Assembly: GCA_002454195.1 (NCBI GenBank)
Contig: DKIJ01000004.1
Coordinates: forward strand, 54,596-118,595
DNA from: Flavobacterium sp. UBA6721
GTDB lineage: Bacteria > Bacteroidota > Bacteroidia > Flavobacteriales > Flavobacteriaceae
Direction of reading: 5' to 3'
Length of the DNA stretch: 64,000 bases
How positions within the stretch are numbered: position 1 is the first letter of the stretch; each line of letters opens with the position of its first letter. Of this stretch, positions 35,263 through 44,799 are shown piece by piece. The position numbers and the translations under genes are program-made. The notes under the pieces are model-generated. The model was given only the letters and a program-made list of their open reading frames with translations, ran no database searches and was not told the origin of the DNA.

Positions 35263-37616
35263 GCTATAAATACTTTAAAAGTTGTTCCTAAATTGGGTTC
35301 GCTCTCTACAGTTATATTTCCTCCCATAGCATCAATTTGATTTTTTGTAATGAATAAACCAATTCCTTTAGAATCTTTGTGGGTGCTGAATTTTTTATAC
35401 ATTCCAAAAATTTTGTGACCATTTTTGTCAAGGTCTATCCCAATTCCATTATCAGAAATTTTTAGAACCGTATTTTTACCTTCTACATAACTGTCAATTT
35501 GAATGATAGGATGTCTTTCGTGATGACTGTATCTGATGGCATTCGAAATTAAATTATACAAGATGCTTTCTAAATAGGCAGGATTGTAAATGATTTCTAC
35601 TTCTTTATCGATATTTGAAATTATTTTTACACCTTTTAATTGAATTTGGTCAGACAAAACGGTTAAGGTATTATCAATATATTGATTTAAGTTTACTTTT
35701 TCAGTTACAATATCAACATTGGTTTGAATATTAACAATTTCATTTAAGTTCAGCATTGTTTCGTTTAAAGAATCGGAAACTGATTTTAACAACTGAACCA
35801 TCTCTTCTTTTTCTTCTTCTGAATCGGAGGTTTCAATCAAATCAACGATTGAAGATATATTACTCGTGTGTGTTCTTAAATTATGTGAAACTATATATGA
35901 AAAATTCAACAATCTTTTATTTTGTTCACTAACTAAATTGAATGAATTGTTTAAATCCTTTTCAATTTCCTTGTTTTTTGTAATGTCAATCATAATCCCT
36001 CGCAAACTTACAGCTTCGTCATTAAGAACGATGACATTAACAATATCTCTAAGCCAAATAATTCTTCCATCTTTTGCAACCATACGATACTCAAAATCAT
36101 GATTTAATTTTGCAGCTGTTTTCGACATGCAAAAGTTTAAGGTTGTTTCACGATCTTTATGATAAATATGGTTAGGCCAAAAATTAGGGGTGTTAATCCA
36201 TTCTTCAGAAGTATAACCTAAAATACTTTCTACTTTTTTACTGATAAAATTAAAGTTTAGTGTTTTAGCATCACATTCCCAAACGATTCCATCAACGGTG
36301 TTGATTAGAGATTCAATTCTGATTTGAGATTCATTGATGATTCGATCTGTTTCTTTTCTTTTAGTAATATCTTCAATAACAACGATATGGTTTGTAGGTG
36401 TTTCTCCTTCTTTCCAAAGCGATGAACCCGTTTTATTGACCCAGATTGTTTTTCCAAGTTTACTTATATATCGTTTTTCAATGGTGTATTCTTTTATTTT
36501 TCCTTTGATTAGTTTATTTAAATACTCTAAAGTTATGTTAATATCATCTGGATGAATTAGTTTAAAAAGATCTAAATTTTTTAATTCATCATTAGTGTAG
36601 CCTGTTATTTCGCAGAATTTTTTATTTACTTCTGAAAATTTTCCAGTCAAAGTATCTACGTAGGCAATTCCAAGTGCGGCATGGTCAAATATACTTTTAA
36701 ATTTTATTTCATTTTTTAAAAGTTTATCTGTTTGTTCTTGCAGTAAAATTTCTAGTTCAGCTGGTTTTTTAAAAAAAGAAGTAGTTAAATAACCTATTAA
36801 TATGGATAAAAACAAAGCTAAAATAGTATGTGTTGCAAATGGCAAAACAAACTCATTTGGTTTGTTATCTATGAGGTAAAGTTTCCAATCGCCCGCGTCA
36901 ATATAGGAGGTAATAGCGTTTTTTATGTCTATTTCTTTATTCTGTTTTGTATTTGTAAAAAAAGTTTCTTTCTGAGTAATTGGATTGATTTTTGAGAATA
37001 CAAAAGTATATTTAGAATTATCTAATTTTTTTATGTCAGGATTGTCAAATAACGTTTGTAAGCGAATAAGTATAGCTGAGAAACCCCAAAACTTGTTGTT
37101 TTTGTAAATAGCTATTCTTCCTAAAATGCCTAAACCGCCCTGTTTCAGTTCAAATGGTCCTGCATAATACATTTTTCTAGTTTGTATAGCTTTTAATGCT
37201 TCGTAACGGTTTTTTTTATTTTTTAAAATATTAATGCCTGTAGCCGCTTCATTTCCTTTTTGGGGATAGGTGTATTTAATAATTCCGTTTGGAACTAATT
37301 GAACCGCATCAATATTAGGATCAGAAGCCAGTATTTGTTGTCCAATAGCTTCAAAATTTTCCGGTTTTCCTTCGTCGTTAATGCAAAGTGCAAGCATCAT
37401 AGCATCAACATAATTATTTTCTAAAGACTCTTCGATGCTTTTATGTATACTCTTTAATTTAGCATACATAGTATCATACTTAGATTTTTTTGATAATTGA
37501 TATTGTTGGAAGATGATTAGAGAAAAGATAATGAAAAAAAATAGACAAGCTAAAACCCCTGTTAGTTTTGGTTTTATAGTTAGCCATTTTATTTTTGTTA
37601 ATGATAATCTTTTCAT
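35259..37616 (-). CDS. membrane histidine kinase with CHASE-like sensor and two PAS domains
   Basis: A 785-residue sensor kinase. Order: membrane helix near 20-38, extracytoplasmic CHASE-like domain (about 60-245, 'DPNIDAVQLVPNGIIKYTYP', 'YYAGPFELKQGGLGILGR'), second helix ('VLPFATHTILALFLSILIGY'), PAS-PAC twice ('DHAALGIAYVDTLTGKFSEV'; 'FEYRMVAKDGRIIWLRDI'), dimerisation helix with His in 'SYIVSHNLRTHTSNIS', and an ATPase domain with 'NLISNAIRYS', 'ISDNGIGIDL' and 'SKGIGLFITKNQIDAMGG'. CHASE domains sense small molecules outside the cytoplasm; the ligand here is unknown. It is coupled to the receiver gene. Confidence 0.92.
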   Translation of the reverse strand: MKRLSLTKIKWLTIKPKLTGVLACLFFFIIFSLIIFQQYQLSKKSKYDTMYAKLKSIHKSIEESLENNYVDAMMLALCINDEGKPENFEAIGQQILASDPNIDAVQLVPNGIIKYTYPQKGNEAATGINILKNKKNRYEALKAIQTRKMYYAGPFELKQGGLGILGRIAIYKNNKFWGFSAILIRLQTLFDNPDIKKLDNSKYTFVFSKINPITQKETFFTNTKQNKEIDIKNAITSYIDAGDWKLYLIDNKPNEFVLPFATHTILALFLSILIGYLTTSFFKKPAELEILLQEQTDKLLKNEIKFKSIFDHAALGIAYVDTLTGKFSEVNKKFCEITGYTNDELKNLDLFKLIHPDDINITLEYLNKLIKGKIKEYTIEKRYISKLGKTIWVNKTGSSLWKEGETPTNHIVVIEDITKRKETDRIINESQIRIESLINTVDGIVWECDAKTLNFNFISKKVESILGYTSEEWINTPNFWPNHIYHKDRETTLNFCMSKTAAKLNHDFEYRMVAKDGRIIWLRDIVNVIVLNDEAVSLRGIMIDITKNKEIEKDLNNSFNLVSEQNKRLLNFSYIVSHNLRTHTSNISSIVDLIETSDSEEEKEEMVQLLKSVSDSLNETMLNLNEIVNIQTNVDIVTEKVNLNQYIDNTLTVLSDQIQLKGVKIISNIDKEVEIIYNPAYLESILYNLISNAIRYSHHERHPIIQIDSYVEGKNTVLKISDNGIGIDLDKNGHKIFGMYKKFSTHKDSKGIGLFITKNQIDAMGGNITVESEPNLGTTFKVFIA

Positions 37617-37956
37617 TTTACTGGAATAATCTAATTTTTACCGTTTTTTATTTTTTGAGATGAAATTTATAATAAGTAGATTAAAAACGCAAAGTTAATA
37701 TTTAAAGTATTAGAACTTGAAAAAAGTGAGTAAAATAACATGGTTTCTTTATGTTTTTCTATGAATTAGAAAATAGATTTTTTACGTAAATATAACTAAA
37801 ATTGTTTTTTTTTTTTTGCACAAATTCTTTAATATTTTTTCTTATATTTTTACAATTTAATTGAAAATTCAATTTTAAATTGATGAACTTTGTCTGCTGT
37901 TTTAAAACGTAGAATTTTTTTTATGAAAAATATGTTATTGTAAATACGATAAAATT
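37617..37956. other. 340-base gap with kinase promoter
   Basis: Very AT-rich. On the minus strand TAACTTTG (37690-37697) is a probable -7 element for the histidine kinase. ATTGAA-AA-TTCAAT near 37860 is a short palindrome. A run of thirteen T lies near 37804. I see no gene or stable RNA in it. Confidence 0.45.
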
Positions 37957-38106
37957 ATGGGAAGAAATAATGAAAAGAATATAAAAAAACACAATGACAA
38001 GCTTCATAAGGCTCAGGCAAAAGCCAAGCAAGCCGAAATACTTAGAAAAGAAAAGCTGAAAGAAATTGTCAAGAAGTTTAATGAAAATAAGAACGAAGAA
38101 AATTAA
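37957..38106 (+). CDS. small basic coiled-coil-like protein (49 aa)
   Basis: A 49-codon frame (MGRNNEKNIKKHNDKLHKAQ to the end 'KFNENKNEEN') rich in Lys, Glu, Asn and Gln and predicted to be one long helix. It ends two bases before the next gene, an acidic small protein, which supports translation of both from one RNA. No family is recognised; its small size keeps confidence modest. Confidence 0.5.
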   Translation: MGRNNEKNIKKHNDKLHKAQAKAKQAEILRKEKLKEIVKKFNENKNEEN

Positions 38107-38108
38107 TA

Positions 38109-38342
38109 ATGATGGAAAACGATAAATATGCTTCTTTAAAAGCGGATGTTCAAGAAATAATAGATTTAATTGCTGCAAAAAATGCTAAAGATGCTAATAA
38201 TAAATTAGTCGATGTGAGTGAGTTGTTAGATGATTTATTAGACACTAGTGATGAAGATGAAGATTTAGTAGAAATTAGTAAATACCAGGTTTTATTGAAT
38301 CAATTGCATCAAAAAATAGTAGCACTTAATGGACATATATAA
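38109..38342 (+). CDS. small acidic hypothetical protein (77 aa)
   Basis: A 77-residue helical, strongly acidic protein ('LVDVSELLDDLLDTSDEDED', then 'LVEISKYQVLLNQLHQKIVA'). It lies between the basic 49-residue gene and the YchJ-like gene with gaps of 2 and 10 bases. Opposite charges of the two small proteins would permit a complex, but this is inference. No family is recognised. Confidence 0.6.
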   Translation: MMENDKYASLKADVQEIIDLIAAKNAKDANNKLVDVSELLDDLLDTSDEDEDLVEISKYQVLLNQLHQKIVALNGHI

Positions 38343-38352
38343 AAAGTGAAAG

Positions 38353-38730
38353 ATGAATTTATGTTATTGTAATTCTGAAAAAGCTTTTCAAGATTGTTGT
38401 GCTCCTTTTATTAAGGGTGAAAAAAGAGCCACTTCTGCAGAAGCCTTAATGCGTTCTCGATACAGCGCTTATGCTACCCATCAAGCAGATTATCTGATTG
38501 AAACTACTCATGTTTCTCAAAGAGACTTACATTCAAAATCAGATATTTTGCTTTGGGCAACTTCTAATCAGTGGCAAAAATTAGAAATTCTAAATGTAAC
38601 AGCCACTACAGTCGAATTCAAAGCGTATTATTTGGATTCAAATAAAAAGCAACATATTCATCATGAATTTTCCACTTTTGTTCAGGAAAACGGAATTTGG
38701 TATTATGTTGATGGGGAATATTATGAATGA
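38353..38730 (+). CDS. YchJ/UPF0225 family protein
   Basis: A 125-residue protein with an N-terminal SEC-C-like zinc-binding motif ('CYCNSEKAFQDCCAPFI': C-x-C...C-C) followed by the YchJ domain ('AEALMRSRYSAYATHQADYL' and 'VEFKAYYLDSNKKQHIHHEF'), an NTF2-like fold. Function is not established for the family. Last of three closely spaced genes. Confidence 0.9.
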   Translation: MNLCYCNSEKAFQDCCAPFIKGEKRATSAEALMRSRYSAYATHQADYLIETTHVSQRDLHSKSDILLWATSNQWQKLEILNVTATTVEFKAYYLDSNKKQHIHHEFSTFVQENGIWYYVDGEYYE

Positions 38731-38853
38731 TATTTTTTTAATTTTTGTTTTTACCAGTCGAAATTGACTTCCTTTTTAATTGAATTTCTTTTAACTAAAA
38801 ATTAATAACTGTTTGTTTGACGTGCTCTTTAAAATGATGTAATTTTAAAGATT

Positions 38854-39972
38854 ATGGAAAAAAGTATTAAAAAAGGATTCTATTTCAAGCAATATCAGGC
38901 GCCAAATCAATCTCCATTTGATAAATTATTTGAAATTTTCAAAGAATTAATCACCTATACTTCTGGAGATTTTGATGAAGCGATTAGTTGGCTACGCGAA
39001 TTGGATAAGGAATACAAACTTACCGACGAAAACTACACCATTGATGATTTTATTGAAGATCTAAAGAAAAAGGGCTACGTCAAAGAAGTACTAAACGATG
39101 ATGGAACTTCTGGAATCGGTATTACAGCTAAAACCGAAAGAGTCATCCGGCAACAAGCTTTAGATCAGATTTTTGGAAAATTAAAACGTTCTGGAAATGG
39201 TAATCATAAAACTAAATTCTCAGGTAATGGTGATGAGCATACAGGAGAGTTTCGCGAATTTCATTTTGGAGACAGTTTAGAGCGAATTTCATTGACAGAG
39301 AGCTTGCGAAATGCGCAAATCAATAACGGTGTCGAGAGTTTTATGTTGACAGAAAATGATTTGATTGTCGAAGATTCTCAATTCAAAGCACAAATGAGTA
39401 CTGTTCTAATGATTGATATTAGTCACAGTATGATTTTGTATGGAGAAGACCGAATTACCCCTGCCAAAAAAGTAGCTATGGCTTTAGCTGAATTGATAAC
39501 TACTCGTTATCCGAAAGATACCTTAGATATTTTGGTTTTTGGAAATGATGCTTGGCCAATTGCCATTAAAGATTTACCGTATTTAAAAGTTGGTCCTTAT
39601 CATACTAACACAGTTGCAGGTTTGCAATTAGCGATGGACATATTGCGAAGAAAACGCAATACAAACAAACAAATTTTTATGATTACCGATGGTAAACCAA
39701 GTTGTGTAAGAGAGCGCGATGGTTCGTATTACATGAATAGTAATGGTTTAGATGAATACATTGTAGATAAATGTTATACTCAGGCGCAACAAGCCAGAAA
39801 ACTACATATTCCCATCACTACTTTTATGATTGCAAGCGATCCCTATTTGCAAAAATTTGTAAATAAGTTTACCGAAGCCAATCAGGGGAAAGCATTTTAT
39901 ACAGGTTTAAAAGGTTTGGGAGAAATGATTTTTGAAGATTATGAAACCAATCGGAAAAAACGAATTAAGTAA
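38854..39972 (+). CDS. von Willebrand factor A domain protein (partner of MoxR ATPase)
   Basis: A 372-residue cytoplasmic protein with a VWA domain in its second half: the MIDAS motif D-x-S-x-S appears as 'MIDISHSMI' near residue 180, followed by 'HTNTVAGLQLAMDIL' (the MIDAS Thr) and 'QIFMITDGKP' (Asp). The N-terminal 150 residues are helical. Together with the MoxR-type ATPase 86 bases downstream it forms the usual ATPase/VWA pair, thought to insert metals or remodel protein complexes. The target is unknown. Confidence 0.85.
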   Translation: MEKSIKKGFYFKQYQAPNQSPFDKLFEIFKELITYTSGDFDEAISWLRELDKEYKLTDENYTIDDFIEDLKKKGYVKEVLNDDGTSGIGITAKTERVIRQQALDQIFGKLKRSGNGNHKTKFSGNGDEHTGEFREFHFGDSLERISLTESLRNAQINNGVESFMLTENDLIVEDSQFKAQMSTVLMIDISHSMILYGEDRITPAKKVAMALAELITTRYPKDTLDILVFGNDAWPIAIKDLPYLKVGPYHTNTVAGLQLAMDILRRKRNTNKQIFMITDGKPSCVRERDGSYYMNSNGLDEYIVDKCYTQAQQARKLHIPITTFMIASDPYLQKFVNKFTEANQGKAFYTGLKGLGEMIFEDYETNRKKRIK

Positions 39973-40058
39973 ATTAAAAGCCAGAAAGCAGAATTTAGAT
40001 AGTAGACTTTAAAAACTTTGCGTAAAGCATTGCGGACTTTGCGGTTAAAAATAAAAGT

Positions 40059-41522
40059 ATGAAAATAGAAAAGATAAAAACAGTAGGAGAATTAAAGGCT
40101 TCAGGTTATCAGTCAAAAAGCATTAAAGACGAATTAAGGGATAACCTAAGAGAAAAAATTAAATTAGGGGAGGCAACATTTGATGGTATTCATGGTTTTG
40201 AAAACACAGTAATACCTGAGTTAGAACGTGCTATTTTATCTCGTCACAATATAAATTTGTTGGGGCTTCGTGGTCAGGCCAAAACCAGAATGGCTAGATT
40301 GATGGTAGGATTGTTGGATGAGTATATTCCTTATGTGACTGGCTCTGAAATAAACGACGATCCATTGCTGCCAATTTCTCGTTTCGCTAAAGATATTATC
40401 GCCGCTAAAGGTGATGATACTCCCATTTCTTGGTTGCATCGTAGTGAACGTTTTTATGAAAAATTAGCGACTCCAGATGTAACTGTTGCTGATTTGATAG
40501 GTGATGTAGATCCTATTAAAGCAGCTAATTTGAAATTGTCTTACGCAGATGATCGAGTAATTCATTTTGGGATGATTCCTCGTGCTAACCGTTGTATTTT
40601 TGTAATTAATGAATTACCGGATTTACAAGCGCGCATTCAGGTCGCTTTATTTAATATTTTGCAAGAAGGAGATATTCAAATTCGTGGCTTTAAGGTGCGA
40701 ATGCCTTTGGATATGCAATTTGTTTTTACTGCAAATCCGGAAGATTATACCAACAGAGGAAGTATCGTAACACCACTAAAAGACCGTATTGGTTCTCAAA
40801 TTTTAACTCATTATCCAGAAACAATTGCTATTGCGAGAACAATTACAGAACAAGAAGCAAAATTAGATACTAAACAATCCGAAAGTGTTTATATTCCTTC
40901 TTTGGCTAAAGATTTATTGGAACAAATAGGTTTTGAAGCCAGAACGAGTGAATATATCGATCATAAAAGTGGAGTGAGTGCTCGTATGAGTATTACGGCT
41001 TATGAGAATTTAATGAGTACTGCCGAACGTAGAGCGCTCAAAGCTGGGGTTGATAAAACTTCGGTACGTTTATCCGATTTCATGGGGGTTATTCCAGCTA
41101 TTACTGGAAAAGTGGAGTTGGTTTATGAAGGGGAGCAAGAAGGAGCAGTTGTGGTTGCAGAACATTTGATTGCAGCAGCAGTTCGAACTTTATTTCCGTT
41201 GTATTTTCCAAAAATTGAAAAATTAGAAAAACCGAATGAAAAAAATGCTTATTCAGATTTAATCGAATGGTTTTTTGCGGAAAGCGGTTTTGAATTATTG
41301 GATGATTGTTCTGATGAAGAATATCAACGCATTTTGGGAGCGATTGTTCCGTTGGAAATTTTATTGAAAGAATACCAGCCTGATTTGGCAAAAGAAGATA
41401 AACTTTTCATGAAAGAGTTTGTACTTTGGGGATTAGTTGAATTTCGAAAATTGAGTAAAGATAGAATTTCAGAAGGCTATCTATTTAAAGATATTTACGG
41501 AAGTTATTTAAGTAAATTGTAA
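40059..41522 (+). CDS. MoxR/magnesium-chelatase-like AAA+ ATPase
   Basis: A 487-residue AAA+ ATPase. The Walker A loop is 'GLRGQAKTRMARL' near residue 68, the Walker B region is 'RCIFVINELPDL' and sensor 1 is 'MQFVFTANPEDYTNRG', followed by 'PLKDRIGSQI'. These are typical of the chelatase/MoxR branch. It presumably works on a complex containing the upstream VWA protein. It ends at a terminator shared with the opposing permease remnant. Confidence 0.87.
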   Translation: MKIEKIKTVGELKASGYQSKSIKDELRDNLREKIKLGEATFDGIHGFENTVIPELERAILSRHNINLLGLRGQAKTRMARLMVGLLDEYIPYVTGSEINDDPLLPISRFAKDIIAAKGDDTPISWLHRSERFYEKLATPDVTVADLIGDVDPIKAANLKLSYADDRVIHFGMIPRANRCIFVINELPDLQARIQVALFNILQEGDIQIRGFKVRMPLDMQFVFTANPEDYTNRGSIVTPLKDRIGSQILTHYPETIAIARTITEQEAKLDTKQSESVYIPSLAKDLLEQIGFEARTSEYIDHKSGVSARMSITAYENLMSTAERRALKAGVDKTSVRLSDFMGVIPAITGKVELVYEGEQEGAVVVAEHLIAAAVRTLFPLYFPKIEKLEKPNEKNAYSDLIEWFFAESGFELLDDCSDEEYQRILGAIVPLEILLKEYQPDLAKEDKLFMKEFVLWGLVEFRKLSKDRISEGYLFKDIYGSYLSKL

Positions 41523-41557
41523 ATTTATAGATTAAGGTTCTAAAAAATAAGTCATAA

Positions 41558-41601
41558 AAAAAGTTCTTCATTTCTACTATTTAAGAAACGAAGAACTTTT
41601 T
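41558..41601. terminator. bidirectional terminator
   Basis: AAAAAGTTCTTC (41558-41569) pairs perfectly with GAAGAACTTTTT (41590-41601). It lies between the AAA+ gene and the converging permease remnant. Confidence 0.88.
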
Positions 41602-41619
41602 GGTTTTTTTAAGTTTATA

Positions 41620-42381
41620 TTAATCTTTAAGTGTCATTCGACCATAATTAGCAACTACTGCTAAACAAAGTAAAGGTAAAATAAATGAGAAGTTAACTTC
41701 AGGTATATAACCTAATATTTTTAAGTCACTAAATCCAGGTCCTCCCCAGTCTAAAATACTTGCTTGAAGTAATGGTATTAAAGCACCACCTACAATAGCC
41801 ATAACAAGACCAGATGAACCAATTTTAGCTTCATCACCCATGCCTTTAAGTGCAATTCCATAGATAGTAGGGAACATGATTGACATGAAAATAGATATCG
41901 AAATTAGTGAAATTAAACCAGGAATTCCTTGTAATACAATGGTTCCTAGAGCGCAAATAATACCACCAATTCCAAAAATAATTAGCATTTTAGAAGGGTT
42001 GATTGTTTTCATCATTGCGGTACCAATCCATCTTCCTATTAAGAATAATATCATCGCTCCAATATTATAATTGGTAACTGTAATATGTAATCCAAAGCTA
42101 TGATTGATATTATCTACATATTGGTACATAAACGTCCAGCATAAAATTTGAGCTCCTACATAGAACGCTTGCGCAATTACCCCATTGATGTAATTTTTAT
42201 TCGATTTTAATTTCTTTAAAGATTCAGAAACAGTCATTTTTTCCTCTTCTTTTGTAGCAGGCATTTTGGTGAAAATGATAATGATTAAAATAAACAATAC
42301 AAAAGCACCAAGTCCGATGTAAGGAATACTAATGATGTTTAAATCATTTTCTCTAATAGACGCTAATTCAGTAAATTTTGT
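41620..42381 (-). pseudogene. C-terminal half of a FucP-like MFS sugar permease
   Basis: About 253 codons similar to the second half of fucose/glucose MFS permeases ('NGVIAQAFYVGAQILCWTFM', 'FLIGRWIGTAMMKTINPSKM', 'SIMFPTIYGIALKGMGDEAK'). Family members have about 430 residues. The frame is continuous back to 42381, where a TGA and the promoter region of the neighbouring lacI-type gene begin, so the first 170-200 residues and any start codon are missing. A deletion ending next to the regulator's 5' end explains this. It cannot encode a working 12-helix transporter. Confidence 0.85.
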
Positions 42382-42411
42382 TCAATCGTTTGAATAAATA
42401 TAGAAAACAAA

Positions 42412-43440
42412 TTGGAAAACAAAAAAAAATCTACAATAAAAGATATTGCAGCTGTCTTAGGTTTGACTCCTTCTGCAGTTTCTAAAGCTTTGAATGATCA
42501 TCCCAGAATTAGTGAAAAAACAAAAATAGCGGTGAAGCAAGTGGCTCAAGAATTAGATTATCAGCCTAATTTTTTATCCAGTGCTTTGCGTAAAGGCAAG
42601 AGTAATTTAGTTGGTGTTATTATTCCCCGTGTCAATAGTCATTTTTTTTCTTCGGTGGTTGAAAATATAGAAAAGGTACTCAATTCTGAAGGCTACAGTA
42701 TCATTATGACACAATCGAATGAATTGTATGCTAAAGAGTGCAAGGAAATTGATACTTTATTAAAAATTCAAGTAGATGGAATCATTGCTTCTATGGCTAA
42801 CCAAACGATAGATTTAGAGTATTATGAAAAAATAAAATCAAAGGGTGTTGAACTGGTTATATTTGATAGAGGAGAAGAATCATTGCAAGTAGATTATGTA
42901 GGTATTGATGATTATAAAAGTAGTCATCTAGTGGTTGATCATTTTGTGGCACAAAATTGTAAAAAAATAGCGCATATTGCAGGATTTAATCATATTCGAA
43001 TTTATAAAGAGAGGATTCGTGGTTATAAAGATGCACTTAAAAAGTGGAATATAGATTTACGTGAAGACTGGATTATCGAAAGTAACTTACGAACAGATGA
43101 TGGCCGAAGAATTATGCAACAATTACTCGAAGGAGCTGACCGCCCAGATGCGGTTTATGTGGCTGGAGATATTGCTGCACTGGGAGCTTAGCAGGTGCTT
43201 TTAGAAAACAACATTAAAGTTCCTGAAGAAATTGCGCTTGTAGGTTTTAGCGAAGAACCTTTTACTTCGTTGACACAGCCTTCGATTTCAACAGTAAATC
43301 AGCATAGTGACCAGATTGGAAAACTAGCTGCAGAGGCTTTTTTAGAAGGAATGAATAATCCCAATAAAAAATCGATTAAGCGAATTATTCTGGAACCTGA
43401 ATTAATCGTTAGACAATCCTCAAATAGAAATTTGAAATGA
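42412..43440 (+). pseudogene. LacI-family regulator with internal TAG and non-ATG start
   Basis: A complete LacI-type repressor can be read: helix-turn-helix 'STIKDIAAVLGLTPSAVSKA' at the start and a periplasmic-binding-protein-like ligand domain ('NLVGVIIPRVNSHFFSSVVE', 'VDYVGIDDYKSSHLVVDHF'). However, TAG at 43189-43191 (after 'YVAGDIAALGA') interrupts the frame, which then resumes without shift ('QVLLENNIKVPEEIALVGFS'). The N-terminus begins at TTG (MENKKK) where homologues have ATG. It faces the truncated permease, so it was probably its regulator. Repression is presumably lost, though the first 259 residues could still fold in part. Confidence 0.85.
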
Positions 43441-43557
43441 TAGTAGGATTATCCATTGAAGTTATTTAAATGGTTTATAAAGAGATGTTTATCGTTTAAA
43501 AACTTGAATAGTTACTGTGATTTTCAATCAATTTGTATAGTATTTAGCGTATCTTAT

Positions 43558-44706
43558 TTATTGGTTGTATGAGCCATACACAGGAACAATGAAATTTCCG
43601 TTTAAAAAAGATTGAGTATCAATTTGGCTTTGAAGTATTACTCCTTTAAGATCTTGTTCTAATAATAGTTGAGCCGATTGTACTAATGGTGCAGCGGTTG
43701 TTGTTTGAATAGCTCTTAGTTTGTGTTTCCCTACTTTAAGCGGATGTATACATTTGGATATTTCACGTCTTCTAAGAGTTCCTTTATTATCTTTGCCTTC
43801 TATGGCAGCAAATAATATAATTTGGTCTTCTTCAAATAATGGAATTTCTTTTTCCATAATTTTTTGCAGTTCTTCAATTATATTTTCAGACTTACCAATA
43901 CGTTCAATTTGTTGTTGAACCCAATCATAATGTCCTGGAAATCGTATCGTTTTATAATCTAAAACACGGACTTTTCCAGCCAAAGCATCAGGCAAATCAG
44001 CTGCGCCACCCGAAGTTAAATCGGCTTCATAGGTAACGCCATCGATAATTAGAGTGGTTCTTTCTGATAGTGCAGGAACTTCGGTTTTACTAAAGTTGCG
44101 GATTGTTATTGCATTTTTGATGTATTCGGTTGCAACACCTATTGGACTCCAGGTAAAACCATAATAATGAGGAGCAACGGCATTTTTAGTTAAAGCTCCC
44201 ACTTTAAATTCTAATTTATCAGCAGAATTGACATTAAAGTCAGCACAAAATTGTTCAAAAAGAGTATTAGCTAAAACATCGATATATCCTGGAGCTATTC
44301 CCGTTTGTAAAATAAAGCCAGTTTCAGCATCTTTAGCCAATGCTATTATTTCTTCTGTTTCGGCAACATATTCGGTAAGATTCGCATAATGAAGGTGAAA
44401 ATCTTTGGCAATTTGCGCTATTCTAGGAGCTTGACCTCCAGGAAGACAATCTAAAATGATAGCGCCTTGCTTGAAAATAGTTTCCATTTCAGAAGTAATC
44501 TCATTTTCTGAAAATAGAAAAGCGTTAACCTTACAAGTATTAGTAGTTCCTTCTTCTATCCATTTGGCAACAGCTTTTGCTTTAGATAGGGTTCGGTTTC
44601 CAATAAAAATGGTTGGTGTAACCTGACTCCATTCAGCCAGAATTAAACCTGCAGCTTCGGCAATGCCACCTGCTCCAGCAATAATGATGTTGAAGTGTTT
44701 TTCCAT
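43558..44706 (-). CDS. saccharopine dehydrogenase family NAD(P)-binding protein
   Basis: A 382-residue oxidoreductase: an N-terminal Rossmann fold with 'IIIAGAGGIAEAAGLILAEW' and 'FIGNRTLSKAKAVAKWIEEG', then a catalytic/dimerisation domain ('LQTGIAPGYIDVLANTLFEQ', 'VAPHYYGFTWSPIGVATEYI'). Saccharopine and related opine-type or carboxynorspermidine dehydrogenases share this layout, so the exact substrate is uncertain. Single gene, convergent with the lacI remnant. Confidence 0.8.
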   Translation of the reverse strand: MEKHFNIIIAGAGGIAEAAGLILAEWSQVTPTIFIGNRTLSKAKAVAKWIEEGTTNTCKVNAFLFSENEITSEMETIFKQGAIILDCLPGGQAPRIAQIAKDFHLHYANLTEYVAETEEIIALAKDAETGFILQTGIAPGYIDVLANTLFEQFCADFNVNSADKLEFKVGALTKNAVAPHYYGFTWSPIGVATEYIKNAITIRNFSKTEVPALSERTTLIIDGVTYEADLTSGGAADLPDALAGKVRVLDYKTIRFPGHYDWVQQQIERIGKSENIIEELQKIMEKEIPLFEEDQIILFAAIEGKDNKGTLRRREISKCIHPLKVGKHKLRAIQTTTAAPLVQSAQLLLEQDLKGVILQSQIDTQSFLNGNFIVPVYGSYNQ

Positions 44707-44799
44707 AACTAAATTTACACTATTTCAATTTTATTTCGAAATATATTCCAAAAAAAGTATGGGAATTTCTTTTAGATAGGATCTTTTCAGTAAATGAAT

